From Flagellimonas spongiicola (GTDB lineage: Bacteria; Bacteroidota; Bacteroidia; Flavobacteriales; Flavobacteriaceae): a DNA stretch of 64,000 nt. Each line of letters opens with the position of its first letter. The stretch's first letter is position 1. Positions 24,791 through 33,832 of this stretch are shown piece by piece. Where the stretch lies: contig NZ_JAMFMA010000004.1 of the NCBI RefSeq assembly GCF_023502425.1, forward strand, positions 124,001 to 188,000. The letters run 5' to 3'. The notes under the pieces are model-generated. The model was not told the origin of the DNA and made no database searches. It saw only the letters and a program-made list of their open reading frames with translations. Position numbers and translations under genes: made by a program.

Positions 24791-25303
24791 TTACTGGATA
24801 GTTTCCAAATAAATGGAAGCTTGCAAACTTGTTTTCCTAGTGCGGAAGTTTTTGGTTTTTTCAAAATCCACGTGGGATATGCGGCCAAATACGCCTTTGA
24901 ATTCTAAGGAATTAATTAGTTTTAAAATAGCTGCGTAACTCCCCTCTATTCTCAATCTCTGGGTCGTTGTTGTTGAGTTATTGCCTTGGCTGATATGTGG
25001 AGCATTCAATTCCAAAACGTTAACCTTTAGCTCAAGACTTTGGGTATTGATATAATCCAGGAGATTGTTTTGCACAGATGCATTGTCCAAATACAAATCC
25101 GTAAGAGCTAAATCCAATTGCTGTTCTTTATGAGTCAAGGCTGACAATCGATTTTGGATATTCCCGTGACGTTCTGCCTTCTCCTGACTCAAGGCCAATT
25201 GTTGTCTAAGCAATAGCGTATTTTTGATGGCGAATAGGTAGCAAACAACCGACATAGCCAATACACCAAAAATCAAGTATTTGTTCTTTCTATTCAACTG
25301 CAT
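24791..25303 (-). CDS. GspM/PilO-like inner-membrane platform protein
   Basis: The 170-residue protein has one N-terminal membrane helix (YLIFGVLAMSVVCYLFAI, about 9-26), a periplasmic coiled coil (about 30-75) and a small ferredoxin-like alpha/beta domain (LRIEGSYAAILKLINSLE). This is the architecture of GspM and PilO, which pair with GspL/PilN in the assembly platform. It is the last gene of the left operon and overlaps the GspL-like gene by 14 bases. Sequence similarity to these families is always low, so the call leans on architecture and position. Confidence 0.72.
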   Translation of the reverse strand: MQLNRKNKYLIFGVLAMSVVCYLFAIKNTLLLRQQLALSQEKAERHGNIQNRLSALTHKEQQLDLALTDLYLDNASVQNNLLDYINTQSLELKVNVLELNAPHISQGNNSTTTTQRLRIEGSYAAILKLINSLEFKGVFGRISHVDFEKTKNFRTRKTSLQASIYLETIQ

Positions 25304-26486
25304 GGAAGGAAATTAGTAAAGTGAATCGGTCTTTGCTCGAACTCACGAATTCGTAAGATTCATAAGTGACATTGTCTATCCAATCTTTTTGTCCCAGATT
25401 GGAGGTCCATGTAGTGAATTCTGATTTGTTCTTTGTTTCCCCTGATATGGAAATCACTTGTTCATTTAACTCAATAGGTTTTCCTTCCCGAATAGGTTTT
25501 AATGTAGGTTGATAAATCAATTCATCCAGTTGTATGGAACTTGGAATTTCAAAAGCAATCTTATCCAAGTAAAAGGAAGCTCTTGAATTTCCGTTCAAGG
25601 AAGCCTGTTTGACCTTCTCTTCCTTTAGCGAGACCCGATTTTCAATGGTCGTTAAAAGTTGGAGTTCTTGCTCAGCCCCAATACCCATATCGGACTCTTG
25701 GAGTTTACTTTGATAGCTACTATAGAATAGAAAATTAATTAGAAGTACCGAAAGAAATACAATCAGTGAAAACCGTAACCCTAGTTGAAAAACTCTTTGA
25801 TTTTTAAATTCGTTGTGCCATTTGTTATTGCGCGTAGAAAGGTTGCCGGTTATTTTACTATTGGCAAGATATCCTACTATTTGCGCGAATGACAACAGGA
25901 AATTTGATGACAATTCAATATCACCAAATTTTAACGAGGATTCCGTGTAGCCTTCTTTTGGTTTAATCGAACTGGAATCAGAGAGCACGAAATTAGAACC
26001 TTCAATTTCTTCTTCCGTGAAGTACCCTGTAATGTTCTGCACTGCGGAAATTCCAAGTGCTACTTCAGAAGGAAAGATTCCATTGGCATTCAATTCTGCA
26101 ACAAATTCATCAAAGTATATCTTCTTACAAATCGAAACCCGTTTAGTATCTCCCAACTGTATTACTTGATAATAAAAATTGTCGATTTCCAAGTTTGGGT
26201 ATGCTTCAATTAAAGCCTGTTCAGGTTTGATTTCATTGATGTTGGGGATGGATTTACCCAGCACTTGGGAGGTATTCAAGATTAGAAAAAGAACTTTGTT
26301 TTTCTCAATCAGTTTGCCAAGTTCTTCTGTTGTCGCAAGCGTTTTTTTCGAAGTGACAAACAGTTCATTTTTTTTCTGTTTTACGGTCAAGAATGAATAT
26401 TGGAGCATGTTGTTTACTTCAAATATTTCAAGTCCTTGATATTCTGAACCTACTGTAATATGTTTCCACCAGGCTTTCAGCATCAA
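25290..26486 (-). CDS. GspL-like (PilM-PilN fusion) assembly platform protein
   Basis: The 398-residue protein has a cytoplasmic actin-like half (about 1-225, PilM/GspL type), one membrane helix (FSLIVFLSVLLINFLFYS, about 238-255), a coiled coil and a periplasmic PilN-like domain (about 295-398, with SISGETKNKSEFTTWTSNL). GspL links the secretion ATPase GspE to the membrane platform. It overlaps the secretin gene by 4 bases and the GspM-like gene by 14, so translation is coupled. Confidence 0.75.
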   Translation of the reverse strand: MMLKAWWKHITVGSEYQGLEIFEVNNMLQYSFLTVKQKKNELFVTSKKTLATTEELGKLIEKNKVLFLILNTSQVLGKSIPNINEIKPEQALIEAYPNLEIDNFYYQVIQLGDTKRVSICKKIYFDEFVAELNANGIFPSEVALGISAVQNITGYFTEEEIEGSNFVLSDSSSIKPKEGYTESSLKFGDIELSSNFLLSFAQIVGYLANSKITGNLSTRNNKWHNEFKNQRVFQLGLRFSLIVFLSVLLINFLFYSSYQSKLQESDMGIGAEQELQLLTTIENRVSLKEEKVKQASLNGNSRASFYLDKIAFEIPSSIQLDELIYQPTLKPIREGKPIELNEQVISISGETKNKSEFTTWTSNLGQKDWIDNVTYESYEFVSSSKDRFTLLISFHAVE

Positions 26487-28654
26487 TAAATTACTGTAGG
26501 TTTAATAAGAATGGTCAATTTCTGTTTGGTGTCTTCCCGCTTACGCTTGCTAAACAACCACTTAACAACGGGTACTCTTGAAAGAAAAGGGACACCACTA
26601 CCTGAATCATTTTTGATTTTTTCCTCAAGACCTCCTAGAATGGCCAAATCCTGATTTTGCATGCGGATGATGGAGCTAAATTCACGGGAGGTCAACCCTG
26701 GAGGTGCATCATCTTCTATTCGCTCACCACTGAAATCGGATTGGATGACGTTGATGTCCAACGTAACCTGACCATCACCAGAGACCAATGGTTTTATACT
26801 AACACCAAGTTCGGCATCGATTGGGGCATAATTTCGCACTTCTGAAGTAGTTGGTACTTGGGAACCGAAAAAATTCTGGTTGGTGATCACATAATATGTA
26901 GTTTCACCAATTGATAGATTGGCGCGATGCCCATTTAAAGTGGACAACTTAGGCGTAGACCTGATTTTGATATTACCATTTTCCTCCATTGCCTTTATTG
27001 TCGCGAAAAATTCCGGAACTACTTTTCCAATATTGAAAGATCCGAACCCATCGAATCCACCAATCACTTTATTTACTGTTTTTGCTCCTAATGTTAGATC
27101 CGTCGTTGGAAATATTCCACCTTTGGTTTTTACGGATTCATCGCCTATTCCCCAACTAATTCCCGTTTCCACCAAGGAAGATTTACGCACCTCTATGATC
27201 ATTACCTCAATTAGAACTACGGGAATTGGTTTGTCTATCTCGTGGATGAAACTTTTAAATCGTTCAATGTTTGCTGAAGGACCACTTACAAGGAAACTAT
27301 TGAGCTCAAAATCTACTTTAATATCCAAATCCGCCTTGATCTCCTCGGGCAGAATGTTCACTAGTGCTTCTGTATCATTTTGGTAATTCTCAAACCCGCT
27401 ACCACGCGTATTGATACTGCGCTGACCATTAGACCCGCCTCGTTGATTACCTTGGCCCAATCCATTTTGTCCGTTTGAATAGTAATTTACGTTTCCTGTA
27501 TTGGTTCTTCCTGCAGTTCGGTAGCCTCCTGAATAATTGGAAGGGTCACTCATTAATTCGACAGAACGGTGCATCATTTGAATAATTTCAACCTTTCGCA
27601 GACTTAATTGATCTACCGTACCAAAGAAATAAATGTTGTTTTCTTTTTTAAAGGTGAAATTGACAGCACCATCCCTACTGACCACAGGATTAGTGTTAGT
27701 TGGATTTCTTCGGCCATTATTCGCATTGTTTTGTGGTACTGGTATCGGTTGTCCCTTGACCTTACTCTCAAAAATATAGGCTAACAAGTCATCAAAAAAG
27801 ATGTTTTTAGCATTGAAGGTGACGCTCCCAGCCTGCTCCAATGGCGTTGCAGTGTATACATCCAACTTAAGATCATGGCTTAGATTGTCAACTATCTGTG
27901 CAATGGAAGTATTGGTGAAATCAACATTCAAGATTTTATTGATGGTATCCAACACCTCATAATTGGCTCCATTTCTGCTTCTCCGCGTAAGATTGGTACC
28001 TCTTGTTCCGCCTTCAATTTCACCAAATAGATAAAACCCATCTCTGGATTTGGAATGGGTCAGTGCATTCAAATCTGCAATTTTTTCCATTGCAATGTCC
28101 ACTGGCACATTGTTCAGATAAATATTCAATGCACGACTTTTCAGACTGTTGGAATAGAGGAGGTTTTTCCCGGTTACATCCATTATTTTTCGAAAAACTT
28201 GCTCCAAAGGGATATCGTTGATATCCAAGGACAGTAATTGTGTGGTAGGATGCATTTGGACAGTGAAGGCCTTTTGAATTTTTTCTGGAGGAGGGGCCGC
28301 ATAACGTTTGATGGCCAAAATACTTCCGGTAAAATCAATGGTTAACCCGTATTCCTTGCATAAAAACAAGAGTAATTCTGACACAGTAACATTGGAAAAA
28401 TTGTTTACAATTTTGATATTGGAAATGTCATTGGCCACGCTAAGGTTAAGCTTATGCATTTTGGACACCGCTATCAAAAAATTAGGTAAATCCACGTTAT
28501 TGACGTTGACTTCCAACTTCAATGTTTCGTTGTAAGCTGGATTCTCCAACGCCAATAATTCCAGTTGGTTCTGTAGGTTTTGAAAGCGGTCATATTGCTG
28601 ACCAAACCCCAGGCAAACAAACAATAATAGAATTAGAACAATACTTTTCTTCAT
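26483..28654 (-). CDS. GspD/PilQ-type outer-membrane secretin
   Basis: The 723-residue protein has a signal peptide (MKKSIVLILLLFVCLGFGQ). An STN-like domain (about 45-115) and N-domain repeats (about 120-430) contain a Gly/Asn-rich linker (about 390-435). The secretin beta-barrel domain (about 480-723) contains PVVLIEVMIIEV, IRSTPKLSTLNG and the conserved VPFLSRVPVVKWLF near the end. Secretins form the outer-membrane pore of type II secretion and type IV pili. It is co-transcribed with GspE (3-base gap) and the GspL-like gene (4-base overlap). Its outer-membrane targeting may use one of the lipoproteins in the right operon. Confidence 0.93.
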   Translation of the reverse strand: MKKSIVLILLLFVCLGFGQQYDRFQNLQNQLELLALENPAYNETLKLEVNVNNVDLPNFLIAVSKMHKLNLSVANDISNIKIVNNFSNVTVSELLLFLCKEYGLTIDFTGSILAIKRYAAPPPEKIQKAFTVQMHPTTQLLSLDINDIPLEQVFRKIMDVTGKNLLYSNSLKSRALNIYLNNVPVDIAMEKIADLNALTHSKSRDGFYLFGEIEGGTRGTNLTRRSRNGANYEVLDTINKILNVDFTNTSIAQIVDNLSHDLKLDVYTATPLEQAGSVTFNAKNIFFDDLLAYIFESKVKGQPIPVPQNNANNGRRNPTNTNPVVSRDGAVNFTFKKENNIYFFGTVDQLSLRKVEIIQMMHRSVELMSDPSNYSGGYRTAGRTNTGNVNYYSNGQNGLGQGNQRGGSNGQRSINTRGSGFENYQNDTEALVNILPEEIKADLDIKVDFELNSFLVSGPSANIERFKSFIHEIDKPIPVVLIEVMIIEVRKSSLVETGISWGIGDESVKTKGGIFPTTDLTLGAKTVNKVIGGFDGFGSFNIGKVVPEFFATIKAMEENGNIKIRSTPKLSTLNGHRANLSIGETTYYVITNQNFFGSQVPTTSEVRNYAPIDAELGVSIKPLVSGDGQVTLDINVIQSDFSGERIEDDAPPGLTSREFSSIIRMQNQDLAILGGLEEKIKNDSGSGVPFLSRVPVVKWLFSKRKREDTKQKLTILIKPTVIY

Positions 28655-28657
28655 AGA

Positions 28658-30070
28658 TCAATTGCTTAACAGCGAATAAACTTCTTCCACCGAGGTAATG
28701 CCTAGCCGAATCAAGTCAATGGCATTTTCCTTTAGCGTGGAAATGTTATTATCATTCATATAATGTTCTAAATCCAATTGGTTCTCTTTAATGGATTGCG
28801 TTAAATCTTTAGATATAGGTAGAATCTCATAAATAGCTTTTCTTCCTTCATATCCAGTATGATGACAGTGATTACAACCCGCTGCCACATGATGTGTTTT
28901 TAAATCCTTTGGAATATCGAAATCCATTGGGAAAGCGGTGCGATCCAATTCCTGTTCCTGCTTGCAGTGATTGCATAGTTTTCTAACCAAACGCTGCGCT
29001 ACACTCATGTTCAAAGTACTGGCTATTAAAAACGGAGGTACGCCCATATCTATTAATCTGGACACGGTTGCCCAAGCAGAATTGGTATGAATTGTGGATA
29101 GCACCAAATGTCCGGTCAAAGCCGCTCTAATTGCCATATTCGCAGTTTTCACATCCCGGATTTCCCCAACCATGATGATATCTGGGTCTTGTCTTAAAAA
29201 CGTGCGCAAGGAACTAGAAAAATCAAGTCCGATATTCTCTTTGAGCTGCACCTGATTGATACCTACCAAGGTATATTCAATAGGGTCTTCGATGGTGAGA
29301 ATATTGTTATGACTGGTATTAAGCTGTTTTAATGTTGCATATAAGGTGGTGGTCTTACCTGAACCTGTAGGACCAGAGATCAATACAATGCCATTGGGTT
29401 TTTTGATTCCTTCCTGATATCGGTTAAATTCGATGGGAAGCATACCCAACTCCTCAAGCTCAGCAGCTCCACTGTCCTTGCTCAAGATTCTGAGCACTAA
29501 TTTTTCTCCATGCAAAGTCGGTAAGGAAGATACCCGGATATCAAATTCACCATGGTTAGATTTAATCGTGATTCGACCATCCTGCGGCAATCTTTTTTCG
29601 GCAATATCCAGATGGGCTTTTATTTTGACCTTGTTCACCATGGTGGGATAATCTTGACTAGGAATGGAATAGTATTCCAAAAGCTTACCGTCCAATCTAA
29701 ATCGTACCCTGCAGCGTGACTCATAAGGTTCAAAATGAATATCACTACTTCCTATGGACTTGGCTTCAATCAGTATCTTCTCCAAAAAATCGACCGAATA
29801 ATCCAGCCGAGCACTTTCCTTGGATTTGTTTTGCCTATAATTGGTGGACAGGTATTGTTGTAGTTCTTCACTATTGCAAGTCTCCAATTGCACTTCGGAA
29901 TCCAAGACAATATTGAGTTCTGCAAGTAGTTCGCTTAAAGAACTACTATCAGTCTTTAAAACCAATTCATTGCCATGTTTCGCTACTGGGACTATCCGAT
30001 AATGAAAAGCCTGTTCTGCGGATATCGCTTGCTGAATTGCGGAAGGAATATGAAATCTTTTGTTGCGCAT
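28658..30070 (-). CDS. GspE/PilB-type assembly ATPase
   Basis: The 470-residue protein has the N2/C-terminal ATPase core: Walker A GPTGSGKTT (233-241), Asp box TIEDPIEY, Walker B in RQDPDIIMVGEIRD (293-306), and His box GHLVLSTIHTNSA. The tetracysteine zinc module has Cys 366, 369, 399 and 402 (CNHC and CNHC), characteristic of assembly ATPases rather than the retraction ATPase PilT. The N1 domain is short. No second, PilT-like ATPase is found in the island, which favours secretion or pseudopilus assembly over twitching. Confidence 0.96.
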   Translation of the reverse strand: MRNKRFHIPSAIQQAISAEQAFHYRIVPVAKHGNELVLKTDSSSLSELLAELNIVLDSEVQLETCNSEELQQYLSTNYRQNKSKESARLDYSVDFLEKILIEAKSIGSSDIHFEPYESRCRVRFRLDGKLLEYYSIPSQDYPTMVNKVKIKAHLDIAEKRLPQDGRITIKSNHGEFDIRVSSLPTLHGEKLVLRILSKDSGAAELEELGMLPIEFNRYQEGIKKPNGIVLISGPTGSGKTTTLYATLKQLNTSHNNILTIEDPIEYTLVGINQVQLKENIGLDFSSSLRTFLRQDPDIIMVGEIRDVKTANMAIRAALTGHLVLSTIHTNSAWATVSRLIDMGVPPFLIASTLNMSVAQRLVRKLCNHCKQEQELDRTAFPMDFDIPKDLKTHHVAAGCNHCHHTGYEGRKAIYEILPISKDLTQSIKENQLDLEHYMNDNNISTLKENAIDLIRLGITSVEEVYSLLSN

Positions 30071-30553
30071 TTAAATCAAATAGAGGGATGGGGAATTGGT
30101 GAAAATGCTGATACACATGGCACCAATAAGGTAAATGGACATCAATCCTGCCAAGGGTACCGTATCCGTTTTATTGAAAATGCGTAGCAGACTAAAGCAG
30201 AAAAGGGCAAAAAGCAATGCACTAACAAAAAGAATGATAAAGGTCAACGTTGGGAAGCCCAGGGCCAAGGCATAGAAAAACAACATATCCCCGAGTCCAA
30301 AACTCACATCCAAGAATTTTTTCTTGAAGACATATTTGGTGAACAGCCACAAAATTAAAAGGACGGCGGTTACCAATAATATATTGGCTAAAGCAAAGAA
30401 CCAGAAAAACTCCATCCCAATATGCCAAATATGAATCGTAGCCAACAATCCAGCTACCAACGGAAACAGAATCCACATTACTGCTCTCTCCTTAAAATCT
30501 TGGAAAGCCATCACACCAAAGCTAGCCATGGCCAAAAGTTGTAGAAAAATCAT
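30071..30553 (-). CDS. Prepilin peptidase, A24 family, short form
   Basis: The 160-residue multi-pass membrane protein carries the two catalytic aspartates of the A24A aspartic peptidases: D19 in MAFQDFKER and D89 in the GxGD motif FGLGDML. Full-length GspO/PilD enzymes are about 250-290 residues, with an N-terminal N-methyltransferase domain and cysteines. This one has only the peptidase half, so it should cut prepilins but may not methylate them. It starts directly after the pseudopilin gene (1-base overlap) and abuts GspE. Confidence 0.9.
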   Translation of the reverse strand: MIFLQLLAMASFGVMAFQDFKERAVMWILFPLVAGLLATIHIWHIGMEFFWFFALANILLVTAVLLILWLFTKYVFKKKFLDVSFGLGDMLFFYALALGFPTLTFIILFVSALLFALFCFSLLRIFNKTDTVPLAGLMSIYLIGAMCISIFTNSPSLYLI

Positions 30554-30966
30554 TAGTCCTTGATGGTTTGTTTTGGATTCCCGTTTTCATCAATTTCCCA
30601 GACATTCATAATACCATCACCATCAAAATCGGTAATAGCTTCAGCTCTTGCTTTGAATGTAGCATTTGAGGCTTCCAAAATTTCATAATGGTAGTTGGCA
30701 GTGCCGTTTTCTTCCACTGTTTTTGGTGCTACAAAATCCAGTTCATTAATATCTAGAGTGTACTTACTATGTAAGTATCTATAGGTGGTCTGTGAATTAT
30801 AAAGTGCCTTTAACTGTGTTTGCGCCTCAATACTTTTAGCCTTGGAAATCAGTGGCATTAAGTTAGGTAGGGCCAACAATAGTAGAATACCAATAATGGC
30901 AAGTACTATAAGTGTTTCCTGTAAGTTAAGCGCAGGAACTTTTTGGGTCAGTTTCCTTTTTAACAT
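30553..30966 (-). CDS. GspG-like major pseudopilin candidate
   Basis: The 137-residue protein has a 12-residue basic leader, then a type III prepilin signal: cleavage expected between A12 and L13, E17 at +5, and the hydrophobic helix LIVLAIIGILLLLALPNL. The -1 residue is Ala instead of the usual Gly. The C-terminal globular part ends with a calcium-loop-like DFDGDGIMNVWEID segment, recalling the calcium site of GspG. It is the first gene of the left operon, as expected for an abundant subunit. Confidence 0.88.
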   Translation of the reverse strand: MLKRKLTQKVPALNLQETLIVLAIIGILLLLALPNLMPLISKAKSIEAQTQLKALYNSQTTYRYLHSKYTLDINELDFVAPKTVEENGTANYHYEILEASNATFKARAEAITDFDGDGIMNVWEIDENGNPKQTIKD

Positions 30967-31260
30967 AAAGTAGATTGTCTTGATTCGGCTCTACCATTAA
31001 CTGAAAAAGAAAACGATTATTATATATGACTACATAAAAAGTAAGAAAATAAAATAGATAGTGTAGTACATCGAAAAAAGAAAAATATTACAATAAAATA
31101 CAGAAATAAGAGATATACTTGCAACCGAAATTTTATCCCAAATGAAATTTCACCCAAATCAAAAAACCTACTTAGCATGTATAAACAGCTTGTAATCGAG
31201 GCTGAAGTGCCTAAACTTCCTACAATTAATCTTAACTTTTATAAACCCAAATCTTTAACC
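30967..31260. other. Divergent intergenic region between the left T2SS-like operon and the secreted protein genes
   Basis: Nearly 300 AT-rich bases separate oppositely directed units. TATACTTG at 31114-31121 resembles a -7 box for the rightward genes, but no convincing -33 partner was found. No clear promoter for the leftward operon was recognised. Confidence 0.45.
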
Positions 31261-32382
31261 ATGAAACAAATTCATGCCTACATTGTATTGTTTTTACTTG
31301 CCATAGGTTCCTCCTATGGTCAACTTCAAAATGGTGTTGCTAAACTCATCAATGCCGACACAGATGCAGAAATTCTAACCATTACCGGGAATGTGACCTG
31401 GGATTTAAATACTGCCGGAGGACTTAACATCAAGTCTGAACCTTCCATAACTGTAACACGAGTTAGATTTATCTTAAGTAACGGCCACACTCGAACCGAA
31501 TGGACCGCTCCTTTTGCTGCCTACGGTGATGTTAATGGAGATTATGGTAATGTACCTGGTGAAATGAATTATTTTGGTTGGCACCCAGTTGTTGGGGATT
31601 TAGATGTTACAATAGAGTACTTGAATAGCAGTACGGTAACAGCCACTGATACTTTTACAATCACTTTTATAGATAGCTCCCTTATTCCTACGGCACCGAC
31701 GGTGACTTCGTCAGCTAAATCACAAACTACGGTAGACCTTTCATGGTCTGGAGCAACAGATAATGTAGCCGTAACTGGTTATAAAGTTTTTAAGGACGGC
31801 GTTTTAGATGCCACTTTAGGAAATGTTTCTACCTATCAGGTAACATCGCTTTCTGCGGGAACCAGTTATGATTTCACGGTAACGGCTTTGGATGGTGATG
31901 GAAATGAAAGCCCTGCAAGTAGCGTACTTACAGTGATTACGGACGCCGCAAGTGGAGGTAGTTCTGTTTGGACGGAAAGTAGTGCCACGGCTAGTTATAC
32001 TGGTCAAGTTGGAGTAGGTGTCTCTTCTGTACCCACAGGATACAAAATGGCCATTGATGGTAAACTTATCACTGAAGAAGTAAGGGTGGAACTCTCGGGT
32101 TCATGGCCAGATTATGTATTCCAAGCCGGTTACAAATTATTGACCCTTGAAGAAATCAAAGCATACATTGAAGTTCATGGGCATTTGCCAAACATTCCTT
32201 CAGCTGTTGAAGTAGCGACAAATGGCTTGGAAGTTGGGGAAATGAACAAATTATTGCTGGAGAAAATTGAAGAATTGACACTTCATGTAATTCAACTCAA
32301 AGCTGAAAATACTACACTGAAGAATTCATTTGCAAAAGAATTGGAAGCATTGAAATCCCAATTTGAATTACTAAAGAAATAA
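31261..32382 (+). CDS. Secreted FN3 protein with tail-fibre-like C-terminal module (copy 1)
   Basis: From ATG 31261 the protein has 373 residues and a signal peptide (HAYIVLFLLAIGSSYGQ). An N-terminal beta domain (about 20-140) is followed by a fibronectin type III domain (about 143-232, with TTVDLSWSGATDNVAVTGY). A C-terminal module (about 245-373) has YKMAIDGKLITEEVRVELSG, WPDYVF, GHLPNIPSA and a coiled coil. That module is widespread in Bacteroidota surface proteins and resembles the region before phage-tail-type chaperone domains. A start at 31177 is rejected because the signal peptide begins at 31261. It is paralogous to the next gene. Confidence 0.82.
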   Translation: MKQIHAYIVLFLLAIGSSYGQLQNGVAKLINADTDAEILTITGNVTWDLNTAGGLNIKSEPSITVTRVRFILSNGHTRTEWTAPFAAYGDVNGDYGNVPGEMNYFGWHPVVGDLDVTIEYLNSSTVTATDTFTITFIDSSLIPTAPTVTSSAKSQTTVDLSWSGATDNVAVTGYKVFKDGVLDATLGNVSTYQVTSLSAGTSYDFTVTALDGDGNESPASSVLTVITDAASGGSSVWTESSATASYTGQVGVGVSSVPTGYKMAIDGKLITEEVRVELSGSWPDYVFQAGYKLLTLEEIKAYIEVHGHLPNIPSAVEVATNGLEVGEMNKLLLEKIEELTLHVIQLKAENTTLKNSFAKELEALKSQFELLKK

Positions 32383-32404
32383 TTCGCTCTCCAAAAACTA
32401 ATCA

Positions 32405-33808
32405 ATGAAATATTTAATAATGCTTGTGACCCTTTTTGGGGTCATGGGCTCCTACGGTCAAAATCTAATTGACAGCTCGTCCTGGACTCTAGGAAATGGC
32501 TCTGTTGCAGGCTTTCCTGCCTACGGCTCTGCTAATGAAAGTGTTCGTGAGCTGGACACTGATCCATTTGGAAACCAGTCCATTATCTGGAAAGCAATAC
32601 CTGATACACCTACATCAAGTGGAGGTTGGGAAACGAATACATTTAGTATTGACCACACCAAAACCTATCGATTCACTGTCTGGATGAAAAAAATCGGAGG
32701 AGCATCAGGCTCTGAGATTTTTGCTGCTGAAGCCTTTGGATCCAGTGGAAATGATACAGCGCAGCGATTGAATGGATTGGTATCATCAAATCCGATTTTT
32801 GAGGCCGGGAATGTACCCAATCTTGGACAATGGTACCTCTATGTTGGTTTTATGCATCATAGTGGTTATACCGGAACAACTCATCAAGGCGGAGTATACG
32901 ATCCTAATACTGGAAACAAGGTAATGGATGCTACTGACTATAAGTTTAGTGCCGCAAGCGTTACTAGCAGGCATAGAGCCCACTATTGGGAAGGTGTAAA
33001 TTCCAATGAAATACTATTCTTGTATGACCCAACCGTTTATGTGGTCGATGGTACAGAACCCACAATTTCAGAATTACTGAATCCTGTTGGTTCAGATACT
33101 GAAGCGCCAACCGCACCTAGTTTAGTAAGTACAGGACAAGGTGAAACTACAATAGACCTTTCTTGGAGCGGTGCCGCCGACAACGTTGGTGTTACGGGTT
33201 ACAAAGTCTTTAAAGATGCTGGATTAGAAGCCACTTTGGGTAATGTCGCTAACTATCAAGTAACCGGACTTACCGCTTCTACTTCATACAATTTTACGGT
33301 ATCAGCTTTGGATGCTGCAGGAAATGAAAGTGTGACAAGTAACCCAGTAACAATTTCCACCAATTCAGGTTCTGGTGGAGGTGGGAGCAATTCCTCTTCC
33401 GTTTGGTCCGAAAATGCCAGTGTTGCCAGCTATGCTGGGCAAGTAGGCGTTGGAACTACAACAGTTCCTACAGCCTATAAAATGGCTATTGATGGTAAAC
33501 TACTTGCCGAAGAAGTACGTGTAGAACTCTCAGGGTCATGGCCCGATTATGTTTTCCAAGACGATTATGACTTAATGACTTTGGATGAAATCAAAGCATT
33601 TATACAGTTACACGGTCATCTCCCCAACATGCCATCTGCACAAAAAGTAGAGCGTGAAGGCATTGCGGTTGGTGAACTGAACAAGCGACTCTTGGAGAAG
33701 ATTGAAGAATTGACATTACATACAATACGTCTTGAATCTGAAATTAAAAGACAGAAAATTCTAATTCATAAGATTTTACACGAAACGGTTAGACAACCAA
33801 AAAAATAA
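32405..33808 (+). CDS. Secreted FN3 protein with tail-fibre-like C-terminal module (copy 2)
   Basis: The 467-residue protein has a signal peptide (MKYLIMLVTLFGVMGSYGQ). A carbohydrate-binding-like beta domain (about 20-215, SWTLGNGSVAGFPAYG onward) is followed by FN3 (about 235-320) and the same C-terminal module as the preceding gene (YKMAIDGKLLAEEVRVELSG, WPDYVF, HLPNMPSA, coiled coil). The FN3-to-C-terminus halves of the two genes are close copies while the N-terminal domains differ, as expected when interchangeable surface tips share a base. It is 22 bases after copy 1 and in line with the Rhs-like genes. Confidence 0.82.
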   Translation: MKYLIMLVTLFGVMGSYGQNLIDSSSWTLGNGSVAGFPAYGSANESVRELDTDPFGNQSIIWKAIPDTPTSSGGWETNTFSIDHTKTYRFTVWMKKIGGASGSEIFAAEAFGSSGNDTAQRLNGLVSSNPIFEAGNVPNLGQWYLYVGFMHHSGYTGTTHQGGVYDPNTGNKVMDATDYKFSAASVTSRHRAHYWEGVNSNEILFLYDPTVYVVDGTEPTISELLNPVGSDTEAPTAPSLVSTGQGETTIDLSWSGAADNVGVTGYKVFKDAGLEATLGNVANYQVTGLTASTSYNFTVSALDAAGNESVTSNPVTISTNSGSGGGGSNSSSVWSENASVASYAGQVGVGTTTVPTAYKMAIDGKLLAEEVRVELSGSWPDYVFQDDYDLMTLDEIKAFIQLHGHLPNMPSAQKVEREGIAVGELNKRLLEKIEELTLHTIRLESEIKRQKILIHKILHETVRQPKK

Positions 33809-33832
33809 TTTATGATACTAAATACAGTAAGT

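Noticed and set aside
26919..27386. 155-residue plus-strand reading inside the secretin gene
   Set aside because: It is the shadow of the conserved secretin domain on the other strand.
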